Below the pieces are notes generated by a model that saw only the letters and a list, made by a program, of their open reading frames with translations, had not been told where the DNA came from and made no database searches. The translations under genes and the position numbers were made by a program. From Chloroherpetonaceae bacterium (GTDB lineage Bacteria > Bacteroidota > Chlorobiia > Chlorobiales > Chloroherpetonaceae): a stretch of DNA of 33,934 nucleotides. The stretch spans positions 1-33,934 of the forward strand of contig JANQGG010000056.1 of the NCBI GenBank assembly GCA_028277445.1. The letters run 5' to 3'. This document shows positions 16,567-24,967 of the stretch, in pieces (position 1 is the stretch's first letter; each line of letters opens with the position of its first letter).

Positions 16567-17861
16567 ATGTGGCCGAAGTAAAAATATGGGGCGAATTGAT
16601 GGGGGCTGTTCGCTGGGATGAATCGCAGCAATTGGGTTATTTCCAATACGACCCAAAATTTATTCAAAAGGATTGGGATATATCACCTATCAAAATGCCA
16701 ATCGCGCAAGGTTCAAGAATTTATAGTTTTCCCGAATTACGAAAAGGGCGTAATGAAACGGACGATGCCTTCAAGGGTTTGCCGGGTTTATTGTCTGATG
16801 CATTACCGGACAAGTACGGAAATAAGCTGATTAATACGTGGTTAGCCCGACAAGGAAGACCGGAAAACAGTATGAATCCGGTGGAGAAATTGTGCTTTAT
16901 CGGCGCGAGAGGAATGGGAGCATTAGAATTTGAACCGGCACAAATCAAAACAGGAACAAAAAGTTTCTCATTAGAGCTGGATAGTTTGGTTGAAGTCGCA
17001 AGAAAAATTCTCAATGAACGAGAAGCTTTTTTAGCCAACTTCAATAAAGATGAGGAAAAGGCAATGATGGAAATATTAAAAATAGGAACATCAGCCGGCG
17101 GAGCACGTCCAAAAGCCGTCGTTGCATATAATCCAAAAACTGGAGAAGTAAGATCAGGACAGGGAAATGCGCCCAAAGGTTTCCAGCATTGGTTGCTCAA
17201 ATTAGATGGCGTAAGTGGAGAACAGTTTGGCGAGAGCTCCGGATGGGGGCGAGTAGAATATGCTTATTACCTGATGGCAAAAGATAGTAAAATAGAAATA
17301 AGTGAATCTCAATTGCTGGAAGAAAATGGAAGAGCACATTTTATGACCAAACGTTTTGATAGAGAACATAATGTCAAGCATCATATCCAATCTCTATGCG
17401 GTTTGCAACATTATGATTTTAATGATATGTATGGATATAGTTATGAACAAGTGTTTCAGACCATGCGGTTACTACGATTAACTTATCCTGAAGCCGAGCA
17501 AATGTTTCGAAGAATGGTATTTAATGTGTTAGCTACCAACTACGATGACCACACAAAGAATTTTTCTTTCATGTTAAAAAAAGATGAGGGATGGAGACTG
17601 GCTCCTGCTTACGACTTGTGCTTTTCTTTCGACCCTACCAATCATTGGGTAAGCCAACAAACCTTAAGTGTCAATGGAAAAAGGCTTGGAATAACTAAAG
17701 AGGATTTGATGACGATAGCTAAGGATAATAATATCAAAAAAGGTGAGAAAATTATTGAAGACATTAATGCTATAGTGAATTCATGGAATAAATATGCAGA
17801 ACAAGCCGAAGTAAGAAATGATTTGAAAGAACGAATTAATAGCAATTTGAATACATTCTGA
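16560..17861 (+). CDS. hipA: HipA-family Ser/Thr kinase toxin
   Basis: This 433-residue toxin kinase of type II toxin-antitoxin systems has a known homologue in E. coli that phosphorylates glutamyl-tRNA synthetase and causes growth arrest. The N-terminal subdomain (about 5-125) and kinase core are both present. The Gly-rich GTSAGGARPK loop (176-185), which carries the autophosphorylated serine in the family, is intact, as is K214 (LLKLDG). The catalytic loop is DDHTKNFS (329-336), and metal-binding D352 lies in AYDL. The loop has DDH instead of the common DGH. A gltX gene is present in the same window, but that is probably coincidence. The protein looks complete. An attC-like structure begins 90 bases after the stop. 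Confidence 0.92.
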   Translation: MVDVAEVKIWGELMGAVRWDESQQLGYFQYDPKFIQKDWDISPIKMPIAQGSRIYSFPELRKGRNETDDAFKGLPGLLSDALPDKYGNKLINTWLARQGRPENSMNPVEKLCFIGARGMGALEFEPAQIKTGTKSFSLELDSLVEVARKILNEREAFLANFNKDEEKAMMEILKIGTSAGGARPKAVVAYNPKTGEVRSGQGNAPKGFQHWLLKLDGVSGEQFGESSGWGRVEYAYYLMAKDSKIEISESQLLEENGRAHFMTKRFDREHNVKHHIQSLCGLQHYDFNDMYGYSYEQVFQTMRLLRLTYPEAEQMFRRMVFNVLATNYDDHTKNFSFMLKKDEGWRLAPAYDLCFSFDPTNHWVSQQTLSVNGKRLGITKEDLMTIAKDNNIKKGEKIIEDINAIVNSWNKYAEQAEVRNDLKERINSNLNTF

Positions 17862-17951
17862 AAAGTCAAAGCAATACATGCCAACGCTCAAACCCAAGCT
17901 TGTCTAAGAGTGTGTCTTTTCATACGCTCAGAGAGAAAAGATAGCGTTTAA

Positions 17952-18080
17952 GCCCAACAATGTGTTAAAAATAATAGTCTGGGTAGAAAAATTCACGGGC
18001 TTTAGCCCGCTTCAGCCTTCTTGCAACTTGATAGGAAAGTGCCACGCAGTCGGCTACTATTCTTATGCTAGCCGTTGGGA
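17952..18080 (+). other. attC-like imperfect palindrome after hipA
   Basis: The 5' core GCCCAAC (17952-17958) fits the integron RYYYAAC consensus. The 3' core GTTGGGA (18074-18080) fits GTTRRRY except at the last base. Inside them, TTAAAAATAATAGTC can pair at 12 of 15 positions with GGCTACTATTCTTAT. The 129-base length is within the known attC range. A second hairpin, CGGGCTTTAGCCCG, sits in the loop. The first 12 bases share 10 with the start of the site at 20229. No integrase gene is in the window. Confidence 0.4.
17996..18009. repeat. REP-like hairpin
   Basis: CGGGCTTTAGCCCG is a perfect palindrome able to form a 5-6 bp hairpin. ACGGGCTTTAGCCCG-type hairpins recur between genes in many genomes. 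Here it sits within the loop of the attC-like structure. No T run follows, so it is not an obvious terminator. Confidence 0.4.
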
Positions 18081-18119
18081 AAAATTAGAAAAAAGATAAA
18101 AAATGACCATCTTTAAAGC

Positions 18120-19442
18120 ATGAATTATCTGAACGAAATAGCAGTAGAATACCAATCAAACAAGGTAAGGAAAGAGGACCATGCATTTCATAATTGGTAC
18201 AGGTTCGTACTTTCATATCCTCCTCACTTAGTCAATTATTACCTTGATAAGTTTGGAGTTGATTCAGGTTCTCTCGTACTTGACCCGTTTAGCGGAACCG
18301 GAACCACTCTTGTAGAATCCAAGTTGAATAGGATTAAATCAGTTGGAATTGAAGCTAATCCCGTTGCAAGATTTGCGACAAGGACCAAGCTGAGATGGAC
18401 CATCAACACTGATGAACTTCTGGATACTGCTCTGGACATCATGGATTCTCTAAATAGAATTTTCAAGGAATCAGGAATTGAAGATAAAGAAGATTGCCAT
18501 CAAAATGTTAACTTACTCAATCTTCGATCCCTACCTCCAGAGAGCGAAAAAATCCTTTTAAAGAACTCAATTAGTCCAATTCCACTTCACAAGTCAATCT
18601 TACTGATTGAACAAATCAAGTCCGTAAAAGATGAACAAATAAGGGATAATTTACTTCTGGCAGGCCTTAAAACCATTGTTGGAGATGTGAGCAACCTAAA
18701 ATTTGGCCCGGAAGTAGGTCTTGGAAAAATTAAATTAGATGCTCCAATTCTTGAACCTTGGATTTGCAATGTATCAAAAATCATTGAAGACATTTCATCA
18801 TTAAAAATCCTAAACAATGACATTGATTCAGAAGTACATTTGGGTGACGCACGAATAGCCAATCAATATTTGACTCCAAACTCTATCTCAGCCGTTATCA
18901 CTTCACCTCCATATCCAAACGAAAAGGACTATTCTAGAACAACTCGATTGGAGAATGTACTAGTTGGTCTTGTTACTAATATGCAGGATTTAAGGGGTGT
19001 TAAGAAAACATTTGTCCGCTCTAATACAAGAAGTGTTTACAAAGAGGATTCCGATCACTTATATGTTAAAGACTTTGAATCAATTCAGCAGATTGCTAAA
19101 AAGATTGAAAAGCGGAGAATTGAACTCAACAAGACCTCAGGTTTCGAAAAAATGTATCATAAGGTTGCCCTTCAATATTTTGGGGGCATGACCAAACACT
19201 TGGTCAACATCAAGAATAGTCTTGTTCCAGGTGCAAAACTTGCTTATGTAGTTGGAGATCAAGCATCTTTTCTGAGGGTTATGATTCGAACTGGTCAACT
19301 ACTAGCTGAGATTTCTGAGTCACTTGGTTATCGTGTTGTAGACTTAGAATTGTTCCGAACACGCTTTGCAACAAGATCGAAGGAAGAATTGAGAGAAGAG
19401 GTATTAATTTTGGAATACTTAGGAAAATCAAATGGCAAGTAA
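18120..19442 (+). CDS. DNA methyltransferase of a type II restriction-modification system
   Basis: This 440-residue AdoMet-dependent methyltransferase has motif I as DPFSGTG (55-61) and the catalytic motif IV as TSPPY (261-265). TSPPY is typical of N4-cytosine methyltransferases, although some N6-adenine enzymes carry similar motifs. Motif I precedes motif IV, with about 200 residues between them that probably include target recognition. This order fits the alpha or a circularly related class rather than beta. It should protect host DNA from the nuclease encoded by the next gene, whose start overlaps its end by 11 bases. The ATG at 18120 lies 40 bases after the attC-like site. The recognition sequence cannot be deduced by eye. 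Confidence 0.9.
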   Translation: MNYLNEIAVEYQSNKVRKEDHAFHNWYRFVLSYPPHLVNYYLDKFGVDSGSLVLDPFSGTGTTLVESKLNRIKSVGIEANPVARFATRTKLRWTINTDELLDTALDIMDSLNRIFKESGIEDKEDCHQNVNLLNLRSLPPESEKILLKNSISPIPLHKSILLIEQIKSVKDEQIRDNLLLAGLKTIVGDVSNLKFGPEVGLGKIKLDAPILEPWICNVSKIIEDISSLKILNNDIDSEVHLGDARIANQYLTPNSISAVITSPPYPNEKDYSRTTRLENVLVGLVTNMQDLRGVKKTFVRSNTRSVYKEDSDHLYVKDFESIQQIAKKIEKRRIELNKTSGFEKMYHKVALQYFGGMTKHLVNIKNSLVPGAKLAYVVGDQASFLRVMIRTGQLLAEISESLGYRVVDLELFRTRFATRSKEELREEVLILEYLGKSNGK

Positions 19443-20220
19443 CAGATACAGTAAATTAATTGAGAAAATCTTCTTCGATAATTACAAGAAGGGGAACAGG
19501 CGGGTTGAGTTCGTGCGTAGTGACATTGAGAAAGCGGCAAAAGCTTTGAAAATAGATCTCCCAAAGAATCTTGGGGATGTGATATACTCTTTTCGCTTTC
19601 GGACTGAGCTTCCATCAAAAATTGTTCAACTAGCTGGAAAGGATGAAGAATGGCTAATAAAACTTACCGGTAGAAGTACATACTGCTTCAGTCTTGAACA
19701 AAAATTAGAGATTGTTCCAAACCGACATTTAGCACACTCGAAAATATTAGATTCAACCCCCGGAGTAATCAACAAATATTCACTTTCTGATGAGCAAGCA
19801 TTACTTGCCATTCTGCGTTATAACCGTCTTCTGGACATTTTCCTTGGTATTACCTGTTATTCCTTGCAAAATCATCTAAGAACAACAGTACCAGACTTGG
19901 GACAAGTTGAAACTGATGAGATTTATATTGGTTTAGATAAGAGGGGCGTGCATTATGTTATACCTGTTCAAGCCAAAGGAGGAAATGACAAACAAGGCAA
20001 AGTTCAAATAGAACAGGATATTGAATTATGTAAGAGTAAATTTCCTAACCTTATTTGTATTCCAGTTGCGGCCCAGTTCATGCAAGATGGTAAAATTGCT
20101 TTATTTTCATTTGAGCAAGACAAGGCATCGATTAAGATAACCTCAGAAAGGCATTATAAATTAGTGGATTCAAACAACCTTTCAGACGATGAATTGGAGA
20201 ATTATAAAAAGAGGAAATAA
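19432..20220 (+). CDS. Putative type II restriction endonuclease (PD-(D/Q)xK type)
   Basis: This 262-residue protein follows the methyltransferase with an 11-base overlap. I do not recognise a named family. The segment VETDEIYIGLD (159-169) followed by HYVIPVQAKGG (174-184) looks like a PD-(D/E)xK nuclease core: acidic D162/E163, then beta-strand Q180-x-K182. Gln replaces the usual acidic residue, as in Mrr-like enzymes. A helix with QIEQDIELC follows, as expected for this fold. The N-terminal 150 residues could hold target recognition. The overlap, shared strand and core motif support a cognate restriction enzyme. Activity and cut site are unknown. Confidence 0.78.
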   Translation: MASNRYSKLIEKIFFDNYKKGNRRVEFVRSDIEKAAKALKIDLPKNLGDVIYSFRFRTELPSKIVQLAGKDEEWLIKLTGRSTYCFSLEQKLEIVPNRHLAHSKILDSTPGVINKYSLSDEQALLAILRYNRLLDIFLGITCYSLQNHLRTTVPDLGQVETDEIYIGLDKRGVHYVIPVQAKGGNDKQGKVQIEQDIELCKSKFPNLICIPVAAQFMQDGKIALFSFEQDKASIKITSERHYKLVDSNNLSDDELENYKKRK

Positions 20221-20226
20221 AGAACG

Positions 20227-20323
20227 TTTCCCAACATTGTAAACTCCCCTAAAACCCGAACAGTTTAAAAGTAGAAAAACAAAGCTAACCCAAATATACA
20301 GGGGTGGTAATTTTTGTTAGAAA
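20227..20323 (+). other. attC-like imperfect palindrome after the restriction gene
   Basis: TTTCCCAAC (20227-20235) pairs with GTTAGAAA (20316-20323). Further in, ACTCCCCT (20243-20250) pairs with AGGGGTGG (20300-20307), with one extra base on the right arm. The cores fit RYYYAAC/GTTRRRY except at the outermost base of each. CCCAACATTGTA at the left resembles CCCAACAATGTG in the site at 17952. The structure starts 6 bases after the stop codon, the place where integron cassettes carry attC. Degeneracy makes the call tentative. Confidence 0.35.
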
Positions 20324-20350
20324 TATGATGGAGTGGAAGACGAGTAATCT

Positions 20351-20387
20351 GTGAAATTCCGGCCGCCTTTTTTGCGGGCGGCCGGAA
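20351..20387 (-). terminator. GC-rich hairpin after dapA, probable terminator
   Basis: A perfect 11-bp stem TTCCGGCCGCC/GGCGGCCGGAA (20357-20367 and 20377-20387) has a 9-base loop and lies 14 bases past the dapA stop. Only TTT follows on the minus strand. It is very strong and GC-rich against an AT-rich background. It marks the boundary between the dapA operon and the convergent accessory block. Confidence 0.6.
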
Positions 20388-20401
20388 CAGAAAAATTCAA
20401 C

Positions 20402-21322
20402 TCAAACCGAAACCATAGAATTTAACAGCCCCAGTTTCTGCATTTCCTCATCCATTCGTGCTTTAGATGCTTCCGAAAGCGGGATTAACGGTAAGCGGTA
20501 CACCTCTTCAATCATACCCATTTTTGCCAGGGTGTATTTTACCGGAACAGGGTTTGATTCAATAAAATTCAATGTAAACAACCGGTAATATTTGTTATGC
20601 AACGTTTGTGCTTTTTCCAAATCGCTTTCAAAAACAGCATCCACCAAGTCTTTAACCGCACGAGGAACCTGGTTGGCGGCAACTGAAATAACGCCGTCGC
20701 CGCCCATAGCCATCACCGGGAGTATTAGTGGATCGTCGCCGCTGAGCACCGTCAAGTCGTTTTGGCCGCGATTCAACAGTTCGGCAATTTGTGACATATT
20801 TCCCGATGCTTCTTTGACGGCCTGAATATTTTTTACTTCATCAGCCAAACGAATAATGGTATCCACGGAAATATTCATGCCGGTTCTTCCGGGCACATTG
20901 TAAATGATCACCGGAACCGACACCGAATTGGCTATGGCTTTGTAGTGCTGATAAATGCCTTCCTGGGAGGGCTTATTGTAATACGGCGCAACCGACAGTA
21001 TAAATGACGCCCCGGCTTTTTCAGCCGCTTTAGCCAATTCTATGGCATGAGCGGTTGAGTTTGTTCCTGCCCCCCCGCCAACTTTAATTTTGCCATTGGC
21101 TTCATTACATACGGCGGCAACAACCTGAACTTGCTCTTCATTGCTCAGGGTAGGCGATTCCCCGGTAGTTCCGCAGGGGATGATCATATCGGTGCCATTT
21201 TCGATATGAAAATGAACCAATCTGCGCAAAGCTTCTTCATCAACGGTGAAGTCTTTTTTAAATGGCGTAACCAATGCTACGGTAGAACCCGATAGTGGCT
21301 TTCTTTGCATAATCTCGTTCAT
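20402..21322 (-). CDS. dapA: 4-hydroxy-tetrahydrodipicolinate synthase
   Basis: This 306-residue TIM-barrel aldolase condenses pyruvate and aspartate semialdehyde in lysine and diaminopimelate synthesis. The Schiff-base lysine is K170 in AVKEASGN. The GTTGES loop (51-56), PYYNKP (113-118) and YNVPGRTG (141-148) give the catalytic Thr, Tyr and Arg residues of the family. An alternative start is Met5. It is the last gene of a five-gene minus-strand run, 69 bases after recN. Confidence 0.96.
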   Translation of the reverse strand: MNEIMQRKPLSGSTVALVTPFKKDFTVDEEALRRLVHFHIENGTDMIIPCGTTGESPTLSNEEQVQVVAAVCNEANGKIKVGGGAGTNSTAHAIELAKAAEKAGASFILSVAPYYNKPSQEGIYQHYKAIANSVSVPVIIYNVPGRTGMNISVDTIIRLADEVKNIQAVKEASGNMSQIAELLNRGQNDLTVLSGDDPLILPVMAMGGDGVISVAANQVPRAVKDLVDAVFESDLEKAQTLHNKYYRLFTLNFIESNPVPVKYTLAKMGMIEEVYRLPLIPLSEASKARMDEEMQKLGLLNSMVSV

Positions 21323-21391
21323 AAATTAAAAATTACAGCAACACTTGATCTTAAAAGTAATACTTTGCGCTTAAAATCAATAGCCTGAATT

Positions 21392-23110
21392 TCAGAAAAG
21401 CGGGTTTTCTTGTTCTGATGCAGAAATAAGCTCTTGTGCAGATTTGAGCGCGGCTTGTGTAACTTCACTTCCACTTAATATTCGCGCAACTTCCTCCTGA
21501 TGCTCTTTAGCAGAAAGGGCACGAACTTTTGAGACTGTATGTTCATTTTGGATTTCTTTTAAAACCATAAAATGAATATCAGCCAGGGCTGCAATTTGCG
21601 GTAAATGGGTAATAGAGATGATTTGGTGATAGCGTGAAAGGCGTTTCAGGCTGAACCCGACAACCTGGGCAATTTTTCCGCTGATCCCGGTATCAATTTC
21701 ATCAAAGACCAGAATGGGCAGGCGTTCCGATTTGGCCAGAACCGTTTTAAGCGCCAGCATTATCCGCGAAATTTCACCGCCTGAAGCCACTTTGGCTAAC
21801 GGTTTGGGATGCTCGCCTTTATTGGTTGAAATCAAAAACTCAACCCGATCATGCCCGTTAGCGGTTGCCGTATAGCGTTCATTTTTGATGATGATATCAC
21901 CTTCGGGATTGGGTTGGGTTTCGAAGCGCACATCGAACAGACAGTTTGCGATACCAAGCTTCTGAAGTTCCTGAACGATCATACCGGAAAGCCGTTTGGA
22001 GAGCTCTTGCCGTTTTTGGGATAAGCGTTCACAAAGCACGCTTAAGCCGCGCTGAAACTCTGAAATTTTCTCGTTGGATTTTTCGATTTCCTCTTCAAAG
22101 TTCTCGGCAAGGCTTAACTCCGACTCAATGATGTGCTTATAGTTCAAAACTTCCTGGATCGATCCGCCATATTTTTTCTGCAGGGTATTAAGTGCGGTTA
22201 ATCGCTGGCGGATCTCTTCCAATCGCTCGGAATTGAAATCAATGGAGGAGTTGTAGCGTTGGACAAATTTATTGATCTCATCAACCAGTGTGTGCGCTGA
22301 ATATGCATCGGAGGCGCAATCCGAAAAGCTGTCATCGATGCGCGAGAGATCTTCCAGGCGGTTGCGTGCTTGAACCAGCAGGCTGTAGACCGAATCATCT
22401 GATGCATACAGAATATCGTGAATCCAGGCTGTATCGTTGTAAAGCTTTTCAGCGTTTTCCAGGATCAATTGTTCTTTTTCAAGCTCTTCGGCTTCATCAG
22501 GTTTTGGATCAACCGAAGTGATTTCATTGAGCTGAAATTCAAACAAATTTTTTTTCTCGCGAAGGCTTTGTTCTTTATTGCTGAGTTCTTCGGCGCGAAT
22601 TTTTGCCGCGCGAAGCTCATCGTATTTGGTTTTGTAATCCTCCAGCAAACCGCCAAGCCCGCCAAAATCATCCAGCAGTTGAATGTGGGTTTCGGTATGA
22701 AGCAACGATTGGTGATCGTGCTGGCCATGCAGGTCGATGGAATAATCGCCAACTTGCTTTAAAACCGAAAGCGTAACCGGTGAATCGTTGATAAAACATC
22801 GAGATTGACCTTTGGCGGAAATTTCCCGACGGATGATCAGTTCATCATAACAATCAATCTGGTTTTCTTTCAACAACTCATTAACCGCTTTATTATTTCC
22901 CGATTCGATGATGGCTTCAATAATGGCTTTATTGGCGTCTTTCCTGACAACTTCGGGTTTGGCGCGATCACCCAAAACCATTGCCAGCGCGCCTATCAGG
23001 ATGGATTTGCCCGCGCCGGTTTCGCCGGTAATGATGTTCAAACCGCTTTTAAATTCTATGCTAAGTTCATCAATCAACGCAAAATTTTTGATGAATAAGT
23101 GTCTGAGCAT
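21392..23110 (-). CDS. recN: DNA repair protein RecN
   Basis: This 572-residue SMC-like ATPase acts in double-strand break repair by recombination. The N-terminal half has Walker A GETGAGKS (29-36). A long coiled coil fills about 150-380. The C-terminal half has the signature ASGGEISR and Walker B LVFDEIDTGISG. Length and order are those of bacterial RecN. It lies 18 bases after the M61 peptidase gene, suggesting co-transcription. No LexA box was looked for beyond inspection, and none stood out. Confidence 0.96.
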   Translation of the reverse strand: MLRHLFIKNFALIDELSIEFKSGLNIITGETGAGKSILIGALAMVLGDRAKPEVVRKDANKAIIEAIIESGNNKAVNELLKENQIDCYDELIIRREISAKGQSRCFINDSPVTLSVLKQVGDYSIDLHGQHDHQSLLHTETHIQLLDDFGGLGGLLEDYKTKYDELRAAKIRAEELSNKEQSLREKKNLFEFQLNEITSVDPKPDEAEELEKEQLILENAEKLYNDTAWIHDILYASDDSVYSLLVQARNRLEDLSRIDDSFSDCASDAYSAHTLVDEINKFVQRYNSSIDFNSERLEEIRQRLTALNTLQKKYGGSIQEVLNYKHIIESELSLAENFEEEIEKSNEKISEFQRGLSVLCERLSQKRQELSKRLSGMIVQELQKLGIANCLFDVRFETQPNPEGDIIIKNERYTATANGHDRVEFLISTNKGEHPKPLAKVASGGEISRIMLALKTVLAKSERLPILVFDEIDTGISGKIAQVVGFSLKRLSRYHQIISITHLPQIAALADIHFMVLKEIQNEHTVSKVRALSAKEHQEEVARILSGSEVTQAALKSAQELISASEQENPLF

Positions 23111-23128
23111 AAATGCTTGGGTTAATTT

Positions 23129-24931
23129 TTAAGAATTACCTGGATTGAGCCATTCTGAAAAAAACAATGATTGTTCATCGGTTTGATCCGGGCATTTTAC
23201 CACACGATAAGCGTAATTTTCTTCCAATATCAACTCGGTTTTTTTTAGCGCGTTTTGACGAATATAGGACACCTGAATCGTTTCTCCAGCGTTGTGTCGG
23301 CGTAAAACATCATTTAATTTCACGTTCATTAGGCTGGCATCGTTAATAGCAACCAATTGATCGTTTTGATCCAATCCCGCTCGAAATGCCGCCGAATCGG
23401 GAATGGCAAATTTAAGCGTTGGGAATGGACCCTCTTCCGCACTCATCACCGCGCCGATGGATGGCAGGTTGGCGTTAGCGGTTTTCTCCAGTTTAAGACC
23501 CGCATAGCTTAATATGTCGTTGTATGGGATTTCTTTGGTGCTGCGAACATAATGATCAAAAAATGCTTTCAAAGAACTGCCCGCCAATTCATCAACCAGG
23601 CTTTCAAACTGGGTTTCATTAAAGCCCACGTTCTTTTTGGCATAACGCTCGTTAAGCTCCCGCATGATATGATCAAGGGAAACGCGGTTTTGAGTTCGAT
23701 GCCGCAACTCAAAATCCAGGCAGAGCCCAACCAGTAAGCCTTTGACATAAAAATTAATGGAATTTAAATCAGCGCCCCGCCGGTAACCCGTCAGCCAGGC
23801 GTTATAGGACGAATCGGCCAGGGTTTGAACGGTTCGGCCATAATTGTTTTGCACATAGGTTATGTCTTTGGAAAGATACTCCATGTAGGTTTTTTCCGAC
23901 CACAACCCGGAGCGCCAGAGCGAGAGATCGCCATAATAACTGGTAAACCCTTCAAAAATGTAGAGCAGAGTAGTGTAAGCTTCCTGGCTGTAATTATAAG
24001 GCGCAAACACATCCGGCAACATCCGTTTAACACACCAAATATGAAAAAACTCATGTGAGGAGATGCTTAAAAAATCGTTGTATTTCTCTTTAAGCGTTTT
24101 AGCCGGACCGAGCACAATTGAGCAGGCGTGTTTATGCTCCACGCCATGATAAAAACGGTTCGGGAGGAAATGGTACAAAAAGGCGTAATCGCGCTCCAGG
24201 GGGTTATCATCCATTAACTTGAATTGCGCGTCAACAATTCCGGCAAGATCAATTTTGATCTGTGCTTCGGAAAGAGACGTCTCCTGAAACGTGGTTTTTG
24301 ATTGGATGTAGATATGAAAACGAGTGTTACTCGCTTCAAAGTCGAAGTGAGCAACAGAAGGCGACATGATGATCGGTGAATCGATGAGATCGTCATAAGA
24401 AGCCGCTGCAAATCCATTTCCCGAATCCAATTGCTCAAGGTCGGTAGCTATTTGCCAATCATGTGGTTGTTCAAGATGAAGCAACGTGGGGTGGAATCGA
24501 ACGCTTTCTTCATGCATCAGCATGTTGGACATGGTCAGGAAAATTTCATCATAACCCACGTAGCAATTGCCGGCATCCAACGGCCCCGGGGCAAAAAACC
24601 GGTAAACGATGCTAACCCACTCGGCGTTTGAGCTATCAATAACCCAGGTTTGTTTGTCAGTTTTTTGAAACGAAAGCGACTCTTGATCTGAAAATGCCTC
24701 AAATCCCGAAACCTGTGCCGCATAGTTTTGAATGGTATATCTACCGGGACGCCAGGCCGGAAGCTGAAAGGCAAGCGTTTCGGCCTGAGCCGTGTTTTTG
24801 ACGCGCTGACAAACATAAACCATGTGACGATTTGGCTCGCTGAATGAGATTGCATAACCCGAATGGAATTTTGGGTGGTTCAATAAGAGGGTTTTTAACG
24901 GATTGTTTTCTCGAGAAAATTCTGATGGCAT
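23129..24931 (-). CDS. M61-family metallopeptidase with PDZ domain
   Basis: This 600-residue peptidase of the glycyl-aminopeptidase (M61) family has the zinc motif HEFFH (293-297). The third zinc ligand is probably E327 in FEGFTSYYGD. The preceding GVEHKHACSIV segment corresponds to the family's G(G/V)(L/V)EH block. A PDZ-like domain follows at about 475-575. Family members remove N-terminal glycine or other small residues from peptides. No signal peptide or membrane segment is visible at the N-terminus, so it may be cytoplasmic, unlike several exported relatives. It is coupled closely to recN. Confidence 0.9.
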   Translation of the reverse strand: MPSEFSRENNPLKTLLLNHPKFHSGYAISFSEPNRHMVYVCQRVKNTAQAETLAFQLPAWRPGRYTIQNYAAQVSGFEAFSDQESLSFQKTDKQTWVIDSSNAEWVSIVYRFFAPGPLDAGNCYVGYDEIFLTMSNMLMHEESVRFHPTLLHLEQPHDWQIATDLEQLDSGNGFAAASYDDLIDSPIIMSPSVAHFDFEASNTRFHIYIQSKTTFQETSLSEAQIKIDLAGIVDAQFKLMDDNPLERDYAFLYHFLPNRFYHGVEHKHACSIVLGPAKTLKEKYNDFLSISSHEFFHIWCVKRMLPDVFAPYNYSQEAYTTLLYIFEGFTSYYGDLSLWRSGLWSEKTYMEYLSKDITYVQNNYGRTVQTLADSSYNAWLTGYRRGADLNSINFYVKGLLVGLCLDFELRHRTQNRVSLDHIMRELNERYAKKNVGFNETQFESLVDELAGSSLKAFFDHYVRSTKEIPYNDILSYAGLKLEKTANANLPSIGAVMSAEEGPFPTLKFAIPDSAAFRAGLDQNDQLVAINDASLMNVKLNDVLRRHNAGETIQVSYIRQNALKKTELILEENYAYRVVKCPDQTDEQSLFFSEWLNPGNS

Positions 24932-24967
24932 AATACAAATGATTTAAAAACGGATTTGGGTTAAAAT

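Noticed and set aside
16721-17200. 159-codon minus-strand ORF inside hipA
   Set aside because: It is opposite a hipA gene with all catalytic motifs; no domain is recognisable in the antisense frame.
17883-17950. Second attC-like hairpin (AACGC...GCGTT with inner GAGTGTGT/ATACGCTC) just after hipA
   Set aside because: The arms are unequal (about 25 versus 14 bases) and the outer cores do not fit RYYYAAC/GTTRRRY.
22418-22762. 114-codon plus-strand ORF inside recN
   Set aside because: It is antisense to a clear, full-length recN and has a cysteine- and phenylalanine-rich composition typical of shadow frames.
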